A stretch of DNA of 64,000 nucleotides from Nageia nagi (GCA_050084985.1 JBITNC010000002.1:558001-622000); one strand, 5' to 3'. Counted from the stretch's first letter, positions 25,201-37,371 are shown. Translations and numbers: made by a program. Notes: generated by a model not told the origin, from the letters alone.

Positions 25201-26150
25201 CATTTTCAATGGATTCAAGTTGGACCTTCAAATCTATTTTGTTTTGTAAAAATATTACCAAAGGTATTTTTATTCTATTTTTTCCAATTTATCTTGACAT
25301 GATGAAGTTTATTTACCACTTGTGATATTTTGGACCCTTTGAAATATACTACCAACTAGATATGAATAAGTTCTTCTAGATTCTCATGCCTTAATCAAAT
25401 TGATTCAAATATAAATGTAGTTTTAAAGTTATTTCTATCTTTTTCTACATTTAAAAGTAATGGACTATGATTAGATCCAATCTTGGTTAAGTTCGCTAGA
25501 AGGGCAACACTAAAAAACTAAAAATTTTTTTTTGAAATCAATACCCAATTAATTCTACTTTGGATTTTGGCCATATCTTCTCTCCTATTGGTCCATGTAT
25601 ATACTTATGACTCCTTAAATCAATATCCATCAACTCATTAATATGAAAAAATTTGGCAAAAGCTTCCATACCCTAAAATAAATTAGGATTCCCATCTAGT
25701 TTATTTGAGGGGAAAATAATGATATTAAAATCCCCAATGACCATCCAAATTTCCCCTTCAAATTGTTTACACATCATCCTAATATTATTCCATAAGGTTG
25801 AATTTCTAACTAAAGAGCTAGGGTCATAAACATTTGGAAAAATCCACCTTACATCAATTTCTCTACAAAAGAATAAAATATTAATTATATTTTCTAAAGT
25901 GGATAAAATATTTACTTCCTTTTTGTTCGAGTATAAAGGCATAAGAGGCCACTGATTTACTAGTGGTTGGAGAAGTAGCTATATGGGAACCTCTCCAAAC
26001 TACTCTATGTATCACTCCTATATTTATTTCCAAAACTTTAGTTTCTTGTAATATAATGATCATAGATTTATGTTCCATCTTGAGATCTATCAAATATCAT
26101 AGCCTATGACATCAATTAAGGCCATGATAATTCCAACAAATACTCTTCAT
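22216..26150 (-). pseudogene. LINE I ORF2: endonuclease, RT, zinc finger, RNase H
   Basis: Endonuclease: ILQETKV (near 26060) and GDFNIIIFPSNKLDG (near 25730) keep the catalytic Glu and the DxN. Pre-RT: FSEEKIKEAMFSMGGKKSP near 24800. RT: KAYDHVSWDFFLKVLKTFGF near 24370 and GNPLLPYIFIIL near 24200; the catalytic YADD-type box reads FMDY (near 24070), so the second Asp is lost. Zinc-binding region: KINFFYWLVMQNI and GLPIPNQCYLYERDWKDFNH near 23130-23010. RNase H: FNFDKASKGNP near 22590 and HIFKKGN near 22275. Many stops and shifts. This enzyme would nick target DNA and copy its own RNA; this copy cannot. Confidence 0.82.
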
Positions 26151-26199
26151 CTTCAAAGATTATAAGATAAAGATCATTTCCTTAGTTTCAAGGAGAATG

Positions 26200-27850
26200 T
26201 AAGTCTCCCCCCCTTTCCACCCTTATTGCTTTACTTTTCCTCATCAAATCTAGAGTGGTTTGGGATCCATTTTCAATATCAATCTCTGACTCTCTCTATC
26301 TTAATTCCTTATTTGGAATCCTCCCAAGTCTTTTATCTATACCCACATCTAAGGTAGCTTTATTTTAAGATCTTGTTTGGGGCCCAAATTGGGGATGAAA
26401 TTCAAGACTACATTTTTCACTGTTATGAGATAAAAGGGGTATTCCCTCAACTCCTAGTTCAAAATGAATTAAATATCTAGAGAAGCTTGAGAAATTCTCT
26501 TTATCCTCCTCCCATCCTCCCTTAGTATCACTCCTCATTTATCCAAACTAGGGAGAAAATTTATCAAAATGTGATATATATGTTGCCTCCCAATCATTAA
26601 TTGTTCCCTCTTCCTTGGAATCCTCCAAGGAATTATGTGAATTAGCTAGGGGCCTTATATCTAAGGGTTATATATTTAAAGATAAGGTCCCTTTTTTATT
26701 ATTCATGTGAATCCAATCGTCCTATTCCTATTATAAATTCTCTAGAAGCTCAAACAAGTTGAATAAGTTTAATACCATTTCCAAATCCCATTATAGTTCA
26801 TGATTAAATCCATTCAAGTCATGCAACATATTTAACTCTGAATTGGATCCATCAGTCTCCTCCCTTTGTTGAGTTGACACAAGTTACTCCATAACTTTCC
26901 CTTTTCCTTTTAGATCATTAGATAGTATAGGATGCCATTATTTTTGGGGAGATTTCCTTATCCTAAGGGTTCTACCCCTTTTAGGAGCTCTATATATTTG
27001 ATTTATTAGGATTTCTTAGGCATCCAAAAGTTTAATGACCATTATTTATACAAACAACATGAGGAACATGTTTTTTCTCATACTCAATCATTTGGTTCTA
27101 ACTCCCCAACATAGAAACCAACTTAATTGTAACTAGGAGGGATTAATTTAAGTTTAATTCAATATAAACCCTATAAAAATCATTCTTGATCTTACTAAGA
27201 TTGTATTGTCCAACATTATCAATGTTCCTATATATCAAGCAATCCCCATGATGACATCTTCATGCTATATATGAAAAAGAAGACCTGGGAGTCTAACCCA
27301 TATAAGACTAGTGTTAATATTTTACATATGTGGGTTAAAGTCCTTACTCCATTTCTTTAGAAACATTCATCTTTGGCTAAAGAACCATGGTCTAGTAATA
27401 AGAATATTCTTCATATCATATTCCTCCATCAGGTGGACCAAGAAGAATCCTTGGGTAAGGTGACAATCTCCATATCTCTATGAGGGTTCCATTTGGCTCA
27501 CACCCATTTACACGATGAGTCTATGTTAGGTATTAGGCTGTGGAATTTACCTACTAGGTCCAACATTCCTTCCCATAATGTGGAGCTTATAATTTCCTAG
27601 GGAATCATTAGTTTTTCATCCATAAGTTAAATGTTAAAATATTGGGAGAAAATCTTATTTTTCCTACCACCACATGCTACTTGTTGGAAACTTGGTTTCA
27701 CAAAAGGTCAAAATTCAGCCTAGATATTGAAGCTTTCTATACTTTACTTATAAATATGATCTAACCCATATTTCATTAGGCTCAAACATAATCCCTACCA
27801 TGTTTCTTTACAAGTGTGGCCATGTTTCCCAAACACGATTGTATTTTAAA
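26200..27850 (-). pseudogene. LINE I ORF1, DUF4283-like RNA-binding protein
   Basis: Minus-strand translation gives LMEEYDMKNILITRPWFF (about 27440-27390), SLIWVRLPGLLFHI (about 27310) and a knuckle-like VCINNGH near 27055. This is the DUF4283 plus zinc-knuckle pattern of plant LINE ORF1 proteins, which coat the element RNA. The first Cys of the knuckle is missing and there are many stops. Upstream of ORF2 by tens of bases, as expected for this class. Confidence 0.65.
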
Positions 27851-28734
27851 ATAAGACTACATTTTCTAGTTTTATCATGTTTTTGGTCAACTTTTACCTT
27901 CTATATTAGATATTTGATTATTATTTATGATTTGTAGTGATATATTAGATATTATGTTTGGTATTTCTTAGATTAGGATTTCAAAGCTATTTTAGTAGGA
28001 GAATGGATTTATGGATTTGATTGTAATAATGTTGAGATTATCCTTATCAACCATTTGAGTCTATTCTAAGAAAAATCCAAAAACTATATAAGCATGTATG
28101 TACTTCATTTTTCATCAATATAAGTAGATTATACTTCTCATGAGAAGTATAAATTAACATTTTTTGCATCACAGTTTGATGCCATACATAACACATAAAG
28201 CATCAATATATCATTATGAAATTATGAAAAGATGATGCCATACTTGATGCCTCATGTGTTATATGACTTGTCATATGCCTCTTTTTATGTCCAACACTTG
28301 ACTCCAAATTGATGCCTAATGCATCAGGTACATGAATCATCACACCCTCTTTTAGTGTCTAAAATGTGACATCAAAATTGACTCCTAATGGATTAATTTT
28401 ATGACTCTTAGATTGATGTTTTATGAGTCAAAATCTTGATGCCGTACCTAATACTTCATGCATCAGTAAGATGACTCATCATGTAATATTTTATGTGTCT
28501 ATGGCTTGATGCCTCATCTAATGCATAAAGTGTTTACACATGATGTAATATGCATTTAATCTAGATGAATAGGTTTATTTTAAATACAAAGCTTGATGAT
28601 GCCACACTTTATGCATTGGTTAATAATACCCTTAGCATCAAGTGAGGTGTCAATTTGATAAGAAAAAAAGAAAATAAATACACTATGGTTTTATGCATCA
28701 GATGATGTAAAACCCTTGAAAGGTAGTAGTATCA
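27851..28734 (+). repeat. Probable 5' LTR of copia F
   Basis: The right end is set by the primer site at 28738. A TATA-like CTATATAAG lies at 28084-28092, followed by a perfect 24-bp palindrome at 28129-28152. From about 28165 to 28720 the sequence is full of degenerate TGATGCC and ATGCATCA words. The left boundary is uncertain because the partner LTR is outside the window. Confidence 0.4.
28129..28152. repeat. Perfect 24-bp palindrome in the F LTR
   Basis: TTATACTTCTCA is followed directly by its reverse complement TGAGAAGTATAA. It lies about 40 bases after the TATA-like element, so it would be at the start of the F transcript or act as a symmetric protein-binding site. Confidence 0.9.
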
Positions 28735-28737
28735 TTA

Positions 28738-28750
28738 TGGTATCATAGCC
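28738..28750 (+). promoter_or_regulatory. Primer-binding site of copia F
   Basis: TGGTATCATAGCC differs at one base from the initiator tRNA-Met complement and is followed by the F gag start 100 bases later. It gives the + orientation of F. Confidence 0.8.
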
Positions 28751-28854
28751 TTGTGTGATCTATTTGGTTTGATGTTTTATGGGTACATTATGGGAATTTA
28801 TAAAATTATTATAATAAGTGTGATTCAAATTCTTGTTGTGTTGAGCATTGCAAA

Positions 28855-31711
28855 ATGGCTACAAATAATAACACTATGCCCATTCCAAAGTTTCATGAAG
28901 AATACTATGAGTACTCGTATATCAAATGAAGATATTAATCATAGGGAAAGGAATATGGGACATAGTGGACTAAGGTTACAATGAGCTAGCTAACTAGAAT
29001 ACTCTCCAAAAAAATGACAAGAGTACAAAGAAGGAGGCTTAGAAAAAGCCATTTGCTTTCTACCATTTACAAGCTAGCTTGGAGAAAAATATTTTTCCAA
29101 TAATTGTTTGGAGAAAAGTGAAGGCATGGTGAAGAAAGTGTTGAGAACACTTCTTCCCAAGTGGAACCATGTTGCTATAATAATATAAGAGTCAAAGGAT
29201 TTATCCACTCATAATTATAGTCAGCTCATTGGTTCCTTGATGTCCCATAAAGAAAGACTCAAAGATTCCACACCATCAAATATTGGAGTTGGTGAGGATA
29301 AAGCCTTTACATCAAATGAGGTTGATGTAACCATCAATGGATAAGGGAGAGACCAACCATATTCAAGATGAAGAGGAACTATCATGAGAGGAGCTTATCA
29401 AGGAAGATGAAGAGGTATAAGTGGAGGTGGAGATAAACAAAACAAACAATACTACTATTGTAACAAGTTTGGGCATTATGAGAGGGAGTGTAGATTGAAG
29501 GCTTATCAAGGAGGAAGAAGTGTATACAACTATGGGGAGTACAACCATATTCAAGAGGAAGAGTAAGTGAAAGGAGAGAAGCATCTCAAGGAAGAGAAAG
29601 AGGTATAAGTGTAGGTGGAGATAAACAAAACAAACAATATTACTATTGGAACAAGTTTGGGCATTGTGAGATAGAGTGTAGATTAAAGGCTTATTAAGGA
29701 GGGGGAAGTGTAGATAGCTATGTTGAGGAGGATGGATCCTCCAAATTAATTTTTATATTTTGAAAATACTTATTAGGATTTAATTGAAACTTGGATTCTA
29801 GATACAAGTGCTTCTAACCACATGAATGGTAAGGGAAAGTTCTTCTCCATAATGGAAAATTCTTTCAAGTCCAAGATAAATCTTAGAGATGATAATGCAT
29901 TGATTGTTGAAGGTATGGGATCCATGGAGATTAGCACAAATGAAGGTACCAAGAAGGTAAATATCATCTAATACACTCCAAATCTCAAGCACAATTTGCT
30001 AAGTATGGGCCAAATAATGGAAAGAAATTAAAAAGTTATTTTTGAAGATGGAAAATATGTAATCTATGATCAAAATAATGGTCATAGGCTAGTCATAATA
30101 GTCCCAATGACTAAGAATAGATTGTTTCCTTTAAAATTTGATATATAAGATGCCTCAACTAGTAAATGTATCAATTAAAAATAAGAATTAGCTTTTTCAT
30201 TTGAGATATGTTCATTTGAACTTCCAAAGTTTGAGATTATTGACATCTCAACATCCATGGGATGCCCAATATTGAAGATGAAAAGAGTGTATGTGAAGGT
30301 TATGCTTTAGGAAAGAAATCAAGAATAAAATTTCCAAGAGGTCAAGCATGAAGCTTCCTATCCCCTCCAATTGATGCACTTCAATATTTATGGACTAATG
30401 CAATAAGAGAGTATTAGTAAGAGCATATACTTTCTCATTTTTATATATGATTTCTCAAGGATGTGTTGGATTTATTTAATAAAATCTAAATATGAGACCT
30501 TTAAATATTTTAAGGACTTTAAAAATCATGTTGAAAATAAAAGTGAATATTTTGTATAGTGCATGAGGACTGATAATGGAGGTGAATTATCTTCTGATGA
30601 ATTCCTACAATTTTGTTAAGATTATGGAGCAAAAAAATGATCCACAAATACCTATACTCCATAAAAAATGGTGTGGTTAAGCACAAGAACAAAACTATTA
30701 TTGATATGGAAAGGAATATGCTTCAAACCAAGAAATTGAGCAATGTGTATTGGGCAGAAGCAATAAGCATAAAAGTCTATCTCTTGAATAAAAGTCATAA
30801 TTCTAGCTTCGATTACATCACTTCTTATGAGGCATGGTATGGTGAGAAGCCAAATATAAAACACATTATAGTCTTTGTATGTTTAGCCTATGCTCATGTA
30901 CACCTAAATAAAATAGAAGAAAACTAGATCCCAAAATTGAAGCTTGTATTTTTCTTGGGTATTAGGAGACTACAAAAGAATATAGGTTGTATAATTCAAA
31001 AACATACAAATTTGTATTGTATAGAAATATAATATTTGATGAAGGGGGAGCTTGGGATCATTAAAAATTTTATGTTTATGATGGATACAATGGTGAAGAC
31101 TCCTCTAGTATGTATCCCACTAATTAGACTAGCCAAAAAATTCCTTCCATGCCTAGCCTAACAAAGAGCACTCCAAAGAGATCTTCTTTAAGCTACACTC
31201 CAAGTCCTACCATGCTAAGTCCAATGGATGAAGATTCTCCAAGTGTTGAAAGAAAAGGAAGAAGAACACTCTAAAATTGCATAACCTATTAAATTTTATA
31301 TTTGAATTTCTAAATAATTTTACAAGGAGTAAAGTAGGTGAACTTGATCAAGTTGTGAAAATATTTGAGAAATTGAAGATGTATGGAGATGAAGATGAAA
31401 ATGAGCACAAAGGTGATATAGTTAACTATGCTTTTATTTTTAGTGTTGATATTGAGTTACCTAACTATGATCAAGCATGAACTAATGATTGTTGGGTGAA
31501 ATCACTAGAATAAGAAATCTCTTCCAATAAGAAAAATGATACTTAGGATCTAGTGGAGCTTCCTCAAGGTAAAAAAATAGGTTGGTTGCAAATGGGTATA
31601 TAAGACCAATTATAATTTTTATGGGAGTGTTTAAAGGCACAAAGTAAGACTTGTTGCAAAAGGTTTCACTCAAATGTATGGTATAGACTACAAAGAAACC
31701 ATTTCTCCAGT
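28855..31711 (+). pseudogene. Copia F gag-pol, 5' part (Gag, protease, integrase)
   Basis: The frame opens with MATNNNTMPIPKFHEEYYEY. Gag shows LPSKWNHVA and a Gly/Arg-rich part, then a zinc knuckle (about 29455-29495, YYYCNKFGHYEREC, first Cys replaced by Tyr) that is duplicated 188 bp later. Protease: DTSASNHMNG near 29800. GAG-pre-integrase near 30000-30300. Integrase: the first catalytic Asp reads Asn (MHFNIYG, near 30370), RTDNGGELSSDEF keeps the second near 30570, and the Glu reads Lys (GVVKHKN, near 30670). RT starts at about 31480 and is cut at 31711 by element G. This copia family differs from A-C. Many stops. Confidence 0.82.
29355..29730 (+). repeat. 188-bp tandem duplication of the F zinc-knuckle region
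   Basis: Copies at 29355-29542 and 29543-29730 both contain AACCATATTCAAG, AGATAAACAAAACAAACAAT and the zinc knuckle. The length is not a multiple of three, so the second copy is out of frame. The second knuckle reads YYYWNKFGHCEIEC, so its core Cys is lost as well. Confidence 0.88.
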
Positions 31712-32208
31712 TTAGAAAATAAGCTCATTGACTTAATTGAATTACTTTAAAAAATGAAATACAAAGTATATATATAGTTCACCATCACACTTGGTTAAGA
31801 AGTGAAACTCTCATGAACAAAACTAATCTAATATATACATGAATAAATGCTTATGTATATAATAATAAACCACTAGAAAATAATTCTACATTTTCTTGAT
31901 AGGTACAATAACAATCCGCACAAAATCCAAACCAAAATAATCAAGCAAAATTATGAAACACATAAAACTATCATGCTTTACTCATGTACAATACAATTTG
32001 GTATGCATCAAATCAATTAGATAGAGTAGGATGGATTAGTAAGAAAACTATTAGATTAGTATACCGAATAGTATAAGGTAATTGATTGGTCAGTTGAATT
32101 ATGCTAACTAGTATGTCAATTACTATTATTAGACCTATGGAAGTCGATTGGAAATAAATAATTGAATATATGATGTAAACATGCCTTGGTCATGCTCAAA
32201 TTACAACA
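31712..32208 (-). repeat. 3' LTR of element G
   Basis: Pairs with 34883-35400; both contain CTTAATTGAATTACTTTAAA, CATGAACAAAACTAAT and GATGTAAACATGCCTTG. The minus-strand start reads TGTTGTAATTTG. The other terminus reads TT where TG is expected, a point change. Confidence 0.85.
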
Positions 32209-34764
32209 TTTATTGATGCTAAAGGAACTATTTTAGGAGTTTAGAAGCATCATAATCTTGGAAGAAACTCAATCTTTTACTTCTCCTCCATTTTTTAACA
32301 AAAAATCAAAAATAGCAAAATATTATCTTTGTCACTCCTTCCACTTTTTGTGTGGGAAATCCTCCATCTTTGATGCTTCTCCTTTTTGCAAATAAATGAG
32401 TTTCTCTTTTTGATGATCAACTATCCCTTCATCAAAAGTCTTCTCAAATGTGGTTTTGAATAATAATTTTTTCTCTTTTTTTCACAATGGTCTTTAAACT
32501 ATTTTTGCAAGTTCTTCTCTTTCACATCATTACATTTCCATACTCCACATGAGGATGAGATGAAACTAATCATCTCACAAAAAATATTGTATATCATAAC
32601 ACTCTCAACAACCTTTACATATAATAGTAAATAACACATAGCCACAAAATATCCTATTACATATGCAATTAAGTGTTGCTCCTCACACAATGTTTCACTC
32701 TTTACTATATTGGTTGTACATTATTCCTTATTAAAATTAATTAAACCATACAAATTATTATTTTTATTTGAGTTTAAAAGACCTAAGTTGCTCACCAATA
32801 TTTTCACTCCAAATAGGTTCTTCTTCAAAGGTGTTTCCATGAGATAAGCTCCAAAATATGTTTTGCTTATAACTAATGTCTTAATAATATATATTTCTTC
32901 TCTCTTATTTACAACAATAACATACATATTATCTACAACACATATACCCATAAAAGCATTAGTACATAAGCCAAAAAATAAAGAATTATCACCTCCAATG
33001 GTGAATTGTTGCGTAGAATCCTATTACCATGAAGATAAGTCTTCTTGAGTGCTTCTCATTAAGCTATAATGTTGTTGTAAATTTGAAGTTGTTGCTCTTT
33101 AAACAACCATGAACTCTTCACCAAGAATTTTCTTGCTTGATGCAGCTTCTACCAATGTTGCCTCTTCAAGATAACTATCATTTATCACTCCAAGTAAGTG
33201 ATATCCATCCATAATTTCCTCTTGAAGATAATTCTCAATCTCCTTTGATGATACCTCCATAATTATTACAACATGAAGTCTATAAAGCTCTTTTACTATC
33301 TCATTATTTTATATCTCCCCCTTGAGATAGTCTTCATCAAAATTCACTCTTTGTGAATGATCCTTTTCCTTGAGCATGAAGATAGTAGCTTGCATATCCA
33401 CTCCATCAATATTTTTTAGGATCAATATTGTATACAATATGTTTCTTAGTAGGAAAATCAACATTCACTCCATATGAGTGAGTTTTCACATTTGCATCTT
33501 CATTTAGCTTCACTCCATGTGAGTGGTCTTCAACAATGCAACACTCCATGATGAGTGTTTCTCCTTCTCTTTCATTATTCTCTCCCTTTAGAGGAACTAA
33601 AACATTTTTATATTCTCTTTATAGAATATCTTAATTTTCTATTTCAAGAAATCACACATCCATTCCAAGTGAATGGTATTTATTATAAACAAGCCAACAA
33701 ATTGTCCATACATTTCATATAAATGGTATTCAACATCTTCATGTGCTTTGTAAAAAATGAATCCTCCATTCTTGAAGAATGATCTTTAATATTTTCAACA
33801 TGCCAACAATATGGGGTTGTGCCTCTTCCATGAAGCACTCTTCAAAAAAGGGTTGAGATAATATCTCCTCCTTAACATATGCCTCCTCCATGAGATATTT
33901 TTCATCATATGTCTCCTCCATGAAATATTTTGCTTCACATTCCATCTCATCTTGATGTTATTCATCCACTTTTGAGTGCTCTTCAAACAAGCAATCATTC
34001 TCATAGAATAATTATTTAACCAATGTTTTTTTAATAAGACATGCTTTATCTTCAATATGCATGCTTGATAAAAATGCCACATCCATTTCCTTTTCTTAAT
34101 ATTATTCTCTCTTTTATTCAAGAATAAATTCTTCAACATTACTCTCTTCCATGAGAGTTTCATAAGGCTTGTGTAGGGCCTCCTTTACATCCTTCTTTTC
34201 AATAAAATTTTGTTCATCATCTTCCTCTATAAGAAAAAATTCATCATGTATGCCTTCTTCATAAGACATATCTCCACATGAGTATTTACAAGAAGACTCT
34301 CCATACATTTATGTATCCTTGTAATAAGAACAAGGCTCTCCATAACAAGAATAGGAGTCTTCATAAGACTTTCCAAAAGGATATTCAAATAAACAAGGCT
34401 CCTCCTTACTTGTACAATATCTTAGATTGCCACACACATCTTCATGAGTTTCCTCATCACATACATAAGCATCCTTCAATATTTTTTATACTTTTGTAGC
34501 TGATTTACAATTAGCAATGAGAGGGAAAATATTCTTTTTCATACCTTTGCTTATGTCTATGAGAGCTAAGCAATTTTGGCATTGCTCTTATTTATTCAAC
34601 TTCTTCTCTTCTTATTTAAGCATGCTCCAGGTGGGTGACTCTTCAATGATCTCCCAAAGTTATTTTGCCTTCAATAAGTGCTTAATATTTATGCTCCCAT
34701 AAGCATAATTTTCACCATCAAATCTTGGAATCTCCAAGTCTTCAAACATGGTGTTGGAATCCAT
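32209..34764 (-). pseudogene. Element G Gag-like and acidic/hydrophobic ORF, unknown function
   Basis: From the ATG at 34762-34764 the minus strand encodes a copia Gag (UBN2-type) N-terminus: FDGENYAYGS, LWEIIEESPT and KILKDAYVCDEE, about 110 residues. The same frame then leaves Gag similarity and becomes Cys/Tyr-rich (about 34460-34300) and strongly acidic (for example YEEGIHDEFFLIEEDDEQNF near 34250, and repeated MEE(T/A)Y-type phrases near 33920-33860). Short phrases of the type HSxGV recur near 33670-33470. After one frameshift a hydrophobic part follows, including HLIAYVIGYFVAMCYLLLYV (near 32670), which could span a membrane. Several stops. I know no family for the part after Gag. Confidence 0.55.
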
Positions 34765-34866
34765 TATAGATTATTCAACATAAAATTTTTGGTTGATAAT
34801 TTTTGTGAGGGCTTGATAAGTTCTCACAAATTCATCTACAAGATCATCTTACCCAATGACCTACAT

Positions 34867-34880
34867 GCTTCTAATACCAT
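34867..34880 (-). promoter_or_regulatory. Primer-binding site of element G
   Basis: The minus strand reads ATGGTATTAGAAGC two bases inside the LTR that starts at 34883. It is close to the tRNA-Met complement TGGTATCAGAGC with a substitution and an extra A. Confidence 0.7.
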
Positions 34881-34882
34881 AA

Positions 34883-35400
34883 TGATAAAATAAAGCTCAT
34901 TTACTTAATTGAATTACTTTAAAAAATAAAATACAAAGTATAAATAGTTCATCATTAGAACTAGCTTACAACATACTTAGTTGAGAAGTGAAATTCTCAT
35001 GAACAAAACTAATATAATATAAACATAAATAAATCCTTGTATCTATGTTAACAAACCACTAAACAACACCTCTACATGTTCCTAATGTGTACAAGAACAA
35101 ATTACATGAAATCCAAACCAAAACAATCAAGCAAAATGACAAAACACACAAAATTGGCATGCTTTGTTCATGTACAATATGAATCAATATTGGTATGTAT
35201 CATACTGATTAGATAGAGCAGGGTGGATCAGTAGGCCGACTAGCATATCAATATGTTGATTGCTATAAGGTAACTAATTGGTCGATTGGACTATGCTAAT
35301 CAGTATACTAATTACTTTGATCAAATGTATGGGAGTTGGTTGGCAATAGAGACTCAAATATTTGATGTAAACATGCCTTGATCATGCTCAAATTCTAATA
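34883..35400 (-). repeat. 5' LTR of element G
   Basis: 518 bp, starting TGATAAAATAAAGC and ending CAAATTCTAATA on the + strand; the last bases should read CA, so one end base has changed. It is the partner of 31712-32208, with enough differences to indicate an old insertion. Confidence 0.85.
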
Positions 35401-36254
35401 CCAATAACAAGATAAGAAAGAATCAAATTGGTTCTTTCCTTGGCTACACACAAAGACTAGAAAATACATCACATAGATGTAAAAAGTGCTTTTCTAAATG
35501 GGTATTTGGATGAAGAGATATTTGTTGAACATCCTTAAGGCTTTGAGATAAAAGGAAAGTAACATCTTGTGTAAAAGTTGAAGATGACCTTGTATGGACT
35601 TTTACAAGCTCTAAGAGCTTGGTATATAAGGATTGATAGGTACTTCCATCAATATGGTTTCACAAGGAGCAAGAGTGAGCCTATTCTCTATATCATGAAG
35701 AAAGGTAATGACATCTTACTTGTGTGTTTGTATGTGGATGATCTAATCTACATGGGTAGTTATACCAAGATGAATGATAATTTTAAGACCTCTATGATGC
35801 ATGAATTTGAAATGAAAGATCTAGGGCTAATGCATTATTTCTTAGGAATGGAAGTGTATCAAAATGATGATGAGATCTTTATTTGTTAATCCAAATATGC
35901 TCATGACATTTTGAAAATTTTTTTATGGATTAAAAATCACAACCAACACTAATAACACATGGTCAGAGATTATGCAAAGATGATGGAACATCAAAAGTTG
36001 GTGGGACCACTTATAAAAGCTTGGTTGGAAGCTTCATATTTCTCACCAATACTAAGCTTAATATTGTCCATGTTATCTGACTTGTGTTAAAATACATGAA
36101 TGATCCTTATGAAGACACTTGGTAATAAAGGGAATTAAGAGGTATGTCAAAGGCACAATAAATTTTAAAGCATTCTCTAGTTCATTAGTAATTTATAATT
36201 ACTAATTATCTCAATCTGTATAACACTATTAAAGTTCAATTTTTTTAGGCATAT
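35401..36254 (+). pseudogene. Copia F pol, 3' part (RT)
   Basis: This continues the RT cut at 31711: ID-type VKSAFLNGYLDEEIFVEHP around 35475-35540 (in shifted frame), then an open stretch at 35578-35889 with LYGLLQALRAWY, the catalytic box YVDDLIYMG near 35728 and DLGLMHYFLGMEVYQ near 35817. The start of RNase H follows (VGGTTYKSLVGSF-like frame near 36000). The reading is lost at 36254 where the LTR of gypsy D begins. The rest of F should lie beyond D, outside the window. Confidence 0.85.
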
Positions 36255-37371
36255 TGTTGGAAATGTACCTCCAAAGCTAATGCATTTTAAACCTTTGATC
36301 TTTGATGAGAGTAGCTCCTAATTACAAAGGAAAAAGATGATAACCTTAAACTAAAGATAAAAAAAAAAAAAATCCAAAAATAACATAAAGTTCTAATTAT
36401 TTAAATATTCTTCTTGATGTGAATAATAAAGGATATTCATTTTGATGAGCAAATTCTACATGATTGGGGAGAGGCACATTTTGATGATAAAATTATCCCA
36501 TCATCAAGAAGATCCATATTTTGATGAGCGAATTCTCCATGATTGCTATGAAAAGTCATTGGAAGCTAAGGAGGCATGGAGTGGTCACCTTTTGCCTGGA
36601 AGTAATGGTTGAAGGTGAAAGACTCAAACATCTCCTTTACTGGGATGTCATCTCATTAAACCATGCATGTTGTATGATTCAAATTAGATCATGTTAGGTT
36701 GTTCTCTATAGGAGCAATACTCATTCTAGAGGTATTTGTGCTTGGAGATAAATCGAAGACTAAAATTTGGAGTTGATCAGACCATGCTACTAGCGGCATG
36801 CTATGTTGTATTCAGGTTGTTAATGACATGCACCTTGATGAGTCAATAGGGGAAGTTAAAGGGACATCGATGTTTTGGGTAGCTAAGCGGTTCAATGTAT
36901 TTAATTGATGTCTTGAAGATGATTCTAGGCTTATTTAAGAGCATGCTACTTCTTGATTCCATAACAAGAAACATGATAGAGTTTTAGGATTGTAAGAATT
37001 TGAAGGGAGACCAAGAGTCATTCCAAAGGTTTTGTAGTTCTAAAATTATTCTTCTTATTGTAGGAGATTGTAGTAATTGTAGGGGATTGTATTACCATTA
37101 TGTTGATGGTATTTTCTCTATGCATGTAATATATAATGCCCATAAACAATGAAAGAGAAGGCTTCAATTCCATGCTAGATTAGCCCACATTAGGTGAACC
37201 AGGGTAAATCATTGTGTTGATCTTGTTATGTATTTGAGATTGCTAGTTGTGGTTTACATTGTGCAATTTTGAATTTTATATGCAATTTGTATGATCTCAT
37301 AATGGTGAATAATTTTTGTTCAAATATGTGAGGATCCGAGTATGTTATAAGCATCCAATGATTACAGATCA
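36255..37371 (+). repeat. 5' LTR of gypsy D
   Basis: This 1117-bp segment runs from TGTTGGAAATG to CAGATCA, two bases before the primer site. The U5 motif TTAGCCCACATTAGGTGAACCA (positions 37180-37201) matches those of J. A weak TATA-like TATTTAA is at 36932-36938. The 3' partner is not in the window, so the left end rests on the TG start and the abrupt end of F. Confidence 0.7.

Larger units (their letters stand above)
22216..27850 (-). mobile_element. LINE I, near full length, degenerate
   Basis: This non-LTR retrotransposon reads leftward with ORF1 (about 27800-26200) and ORF2 (about 26150-22220). ORF2 holds, in order, an APE endonuclease, a reverse transcriptase, a C-terminal zinc-binding region and an RNase H domain, the arrangement of plant L1-type LINEs. 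Neither end is sharply defined: no A-rich tail is evident on the left and no target duplication was found. Confidence 0.8.
31712..35400 (-). mobile_element. Non-autonomous LTR element G
   Basis: Two direct repeats of 497 and 518 bp (31712-32208, 34883-35400) enclose 2.7 kb. The flanks CCAGT (31707-31711) and CCAAT (35401-35405) look like a 5-bp target duplication with one change. A primer-binding site next to the right LTR sets the minus orientation. G splits the RT of copia F. The interior has a copia-like Gag start but no protease, integrase, RT or RNase H that I can recognise, so G needed enzymes from another element. Confidence 0.85.

Noticed and set aside
27790-27850. Plus-strand knuckle-like KCGHVSQ reading
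   Set aside because: The region is opposite to the start of LINE I ORF1 on the minus strand, only one Cys-His pair is seen and no plus-strand Gag surrounds it.
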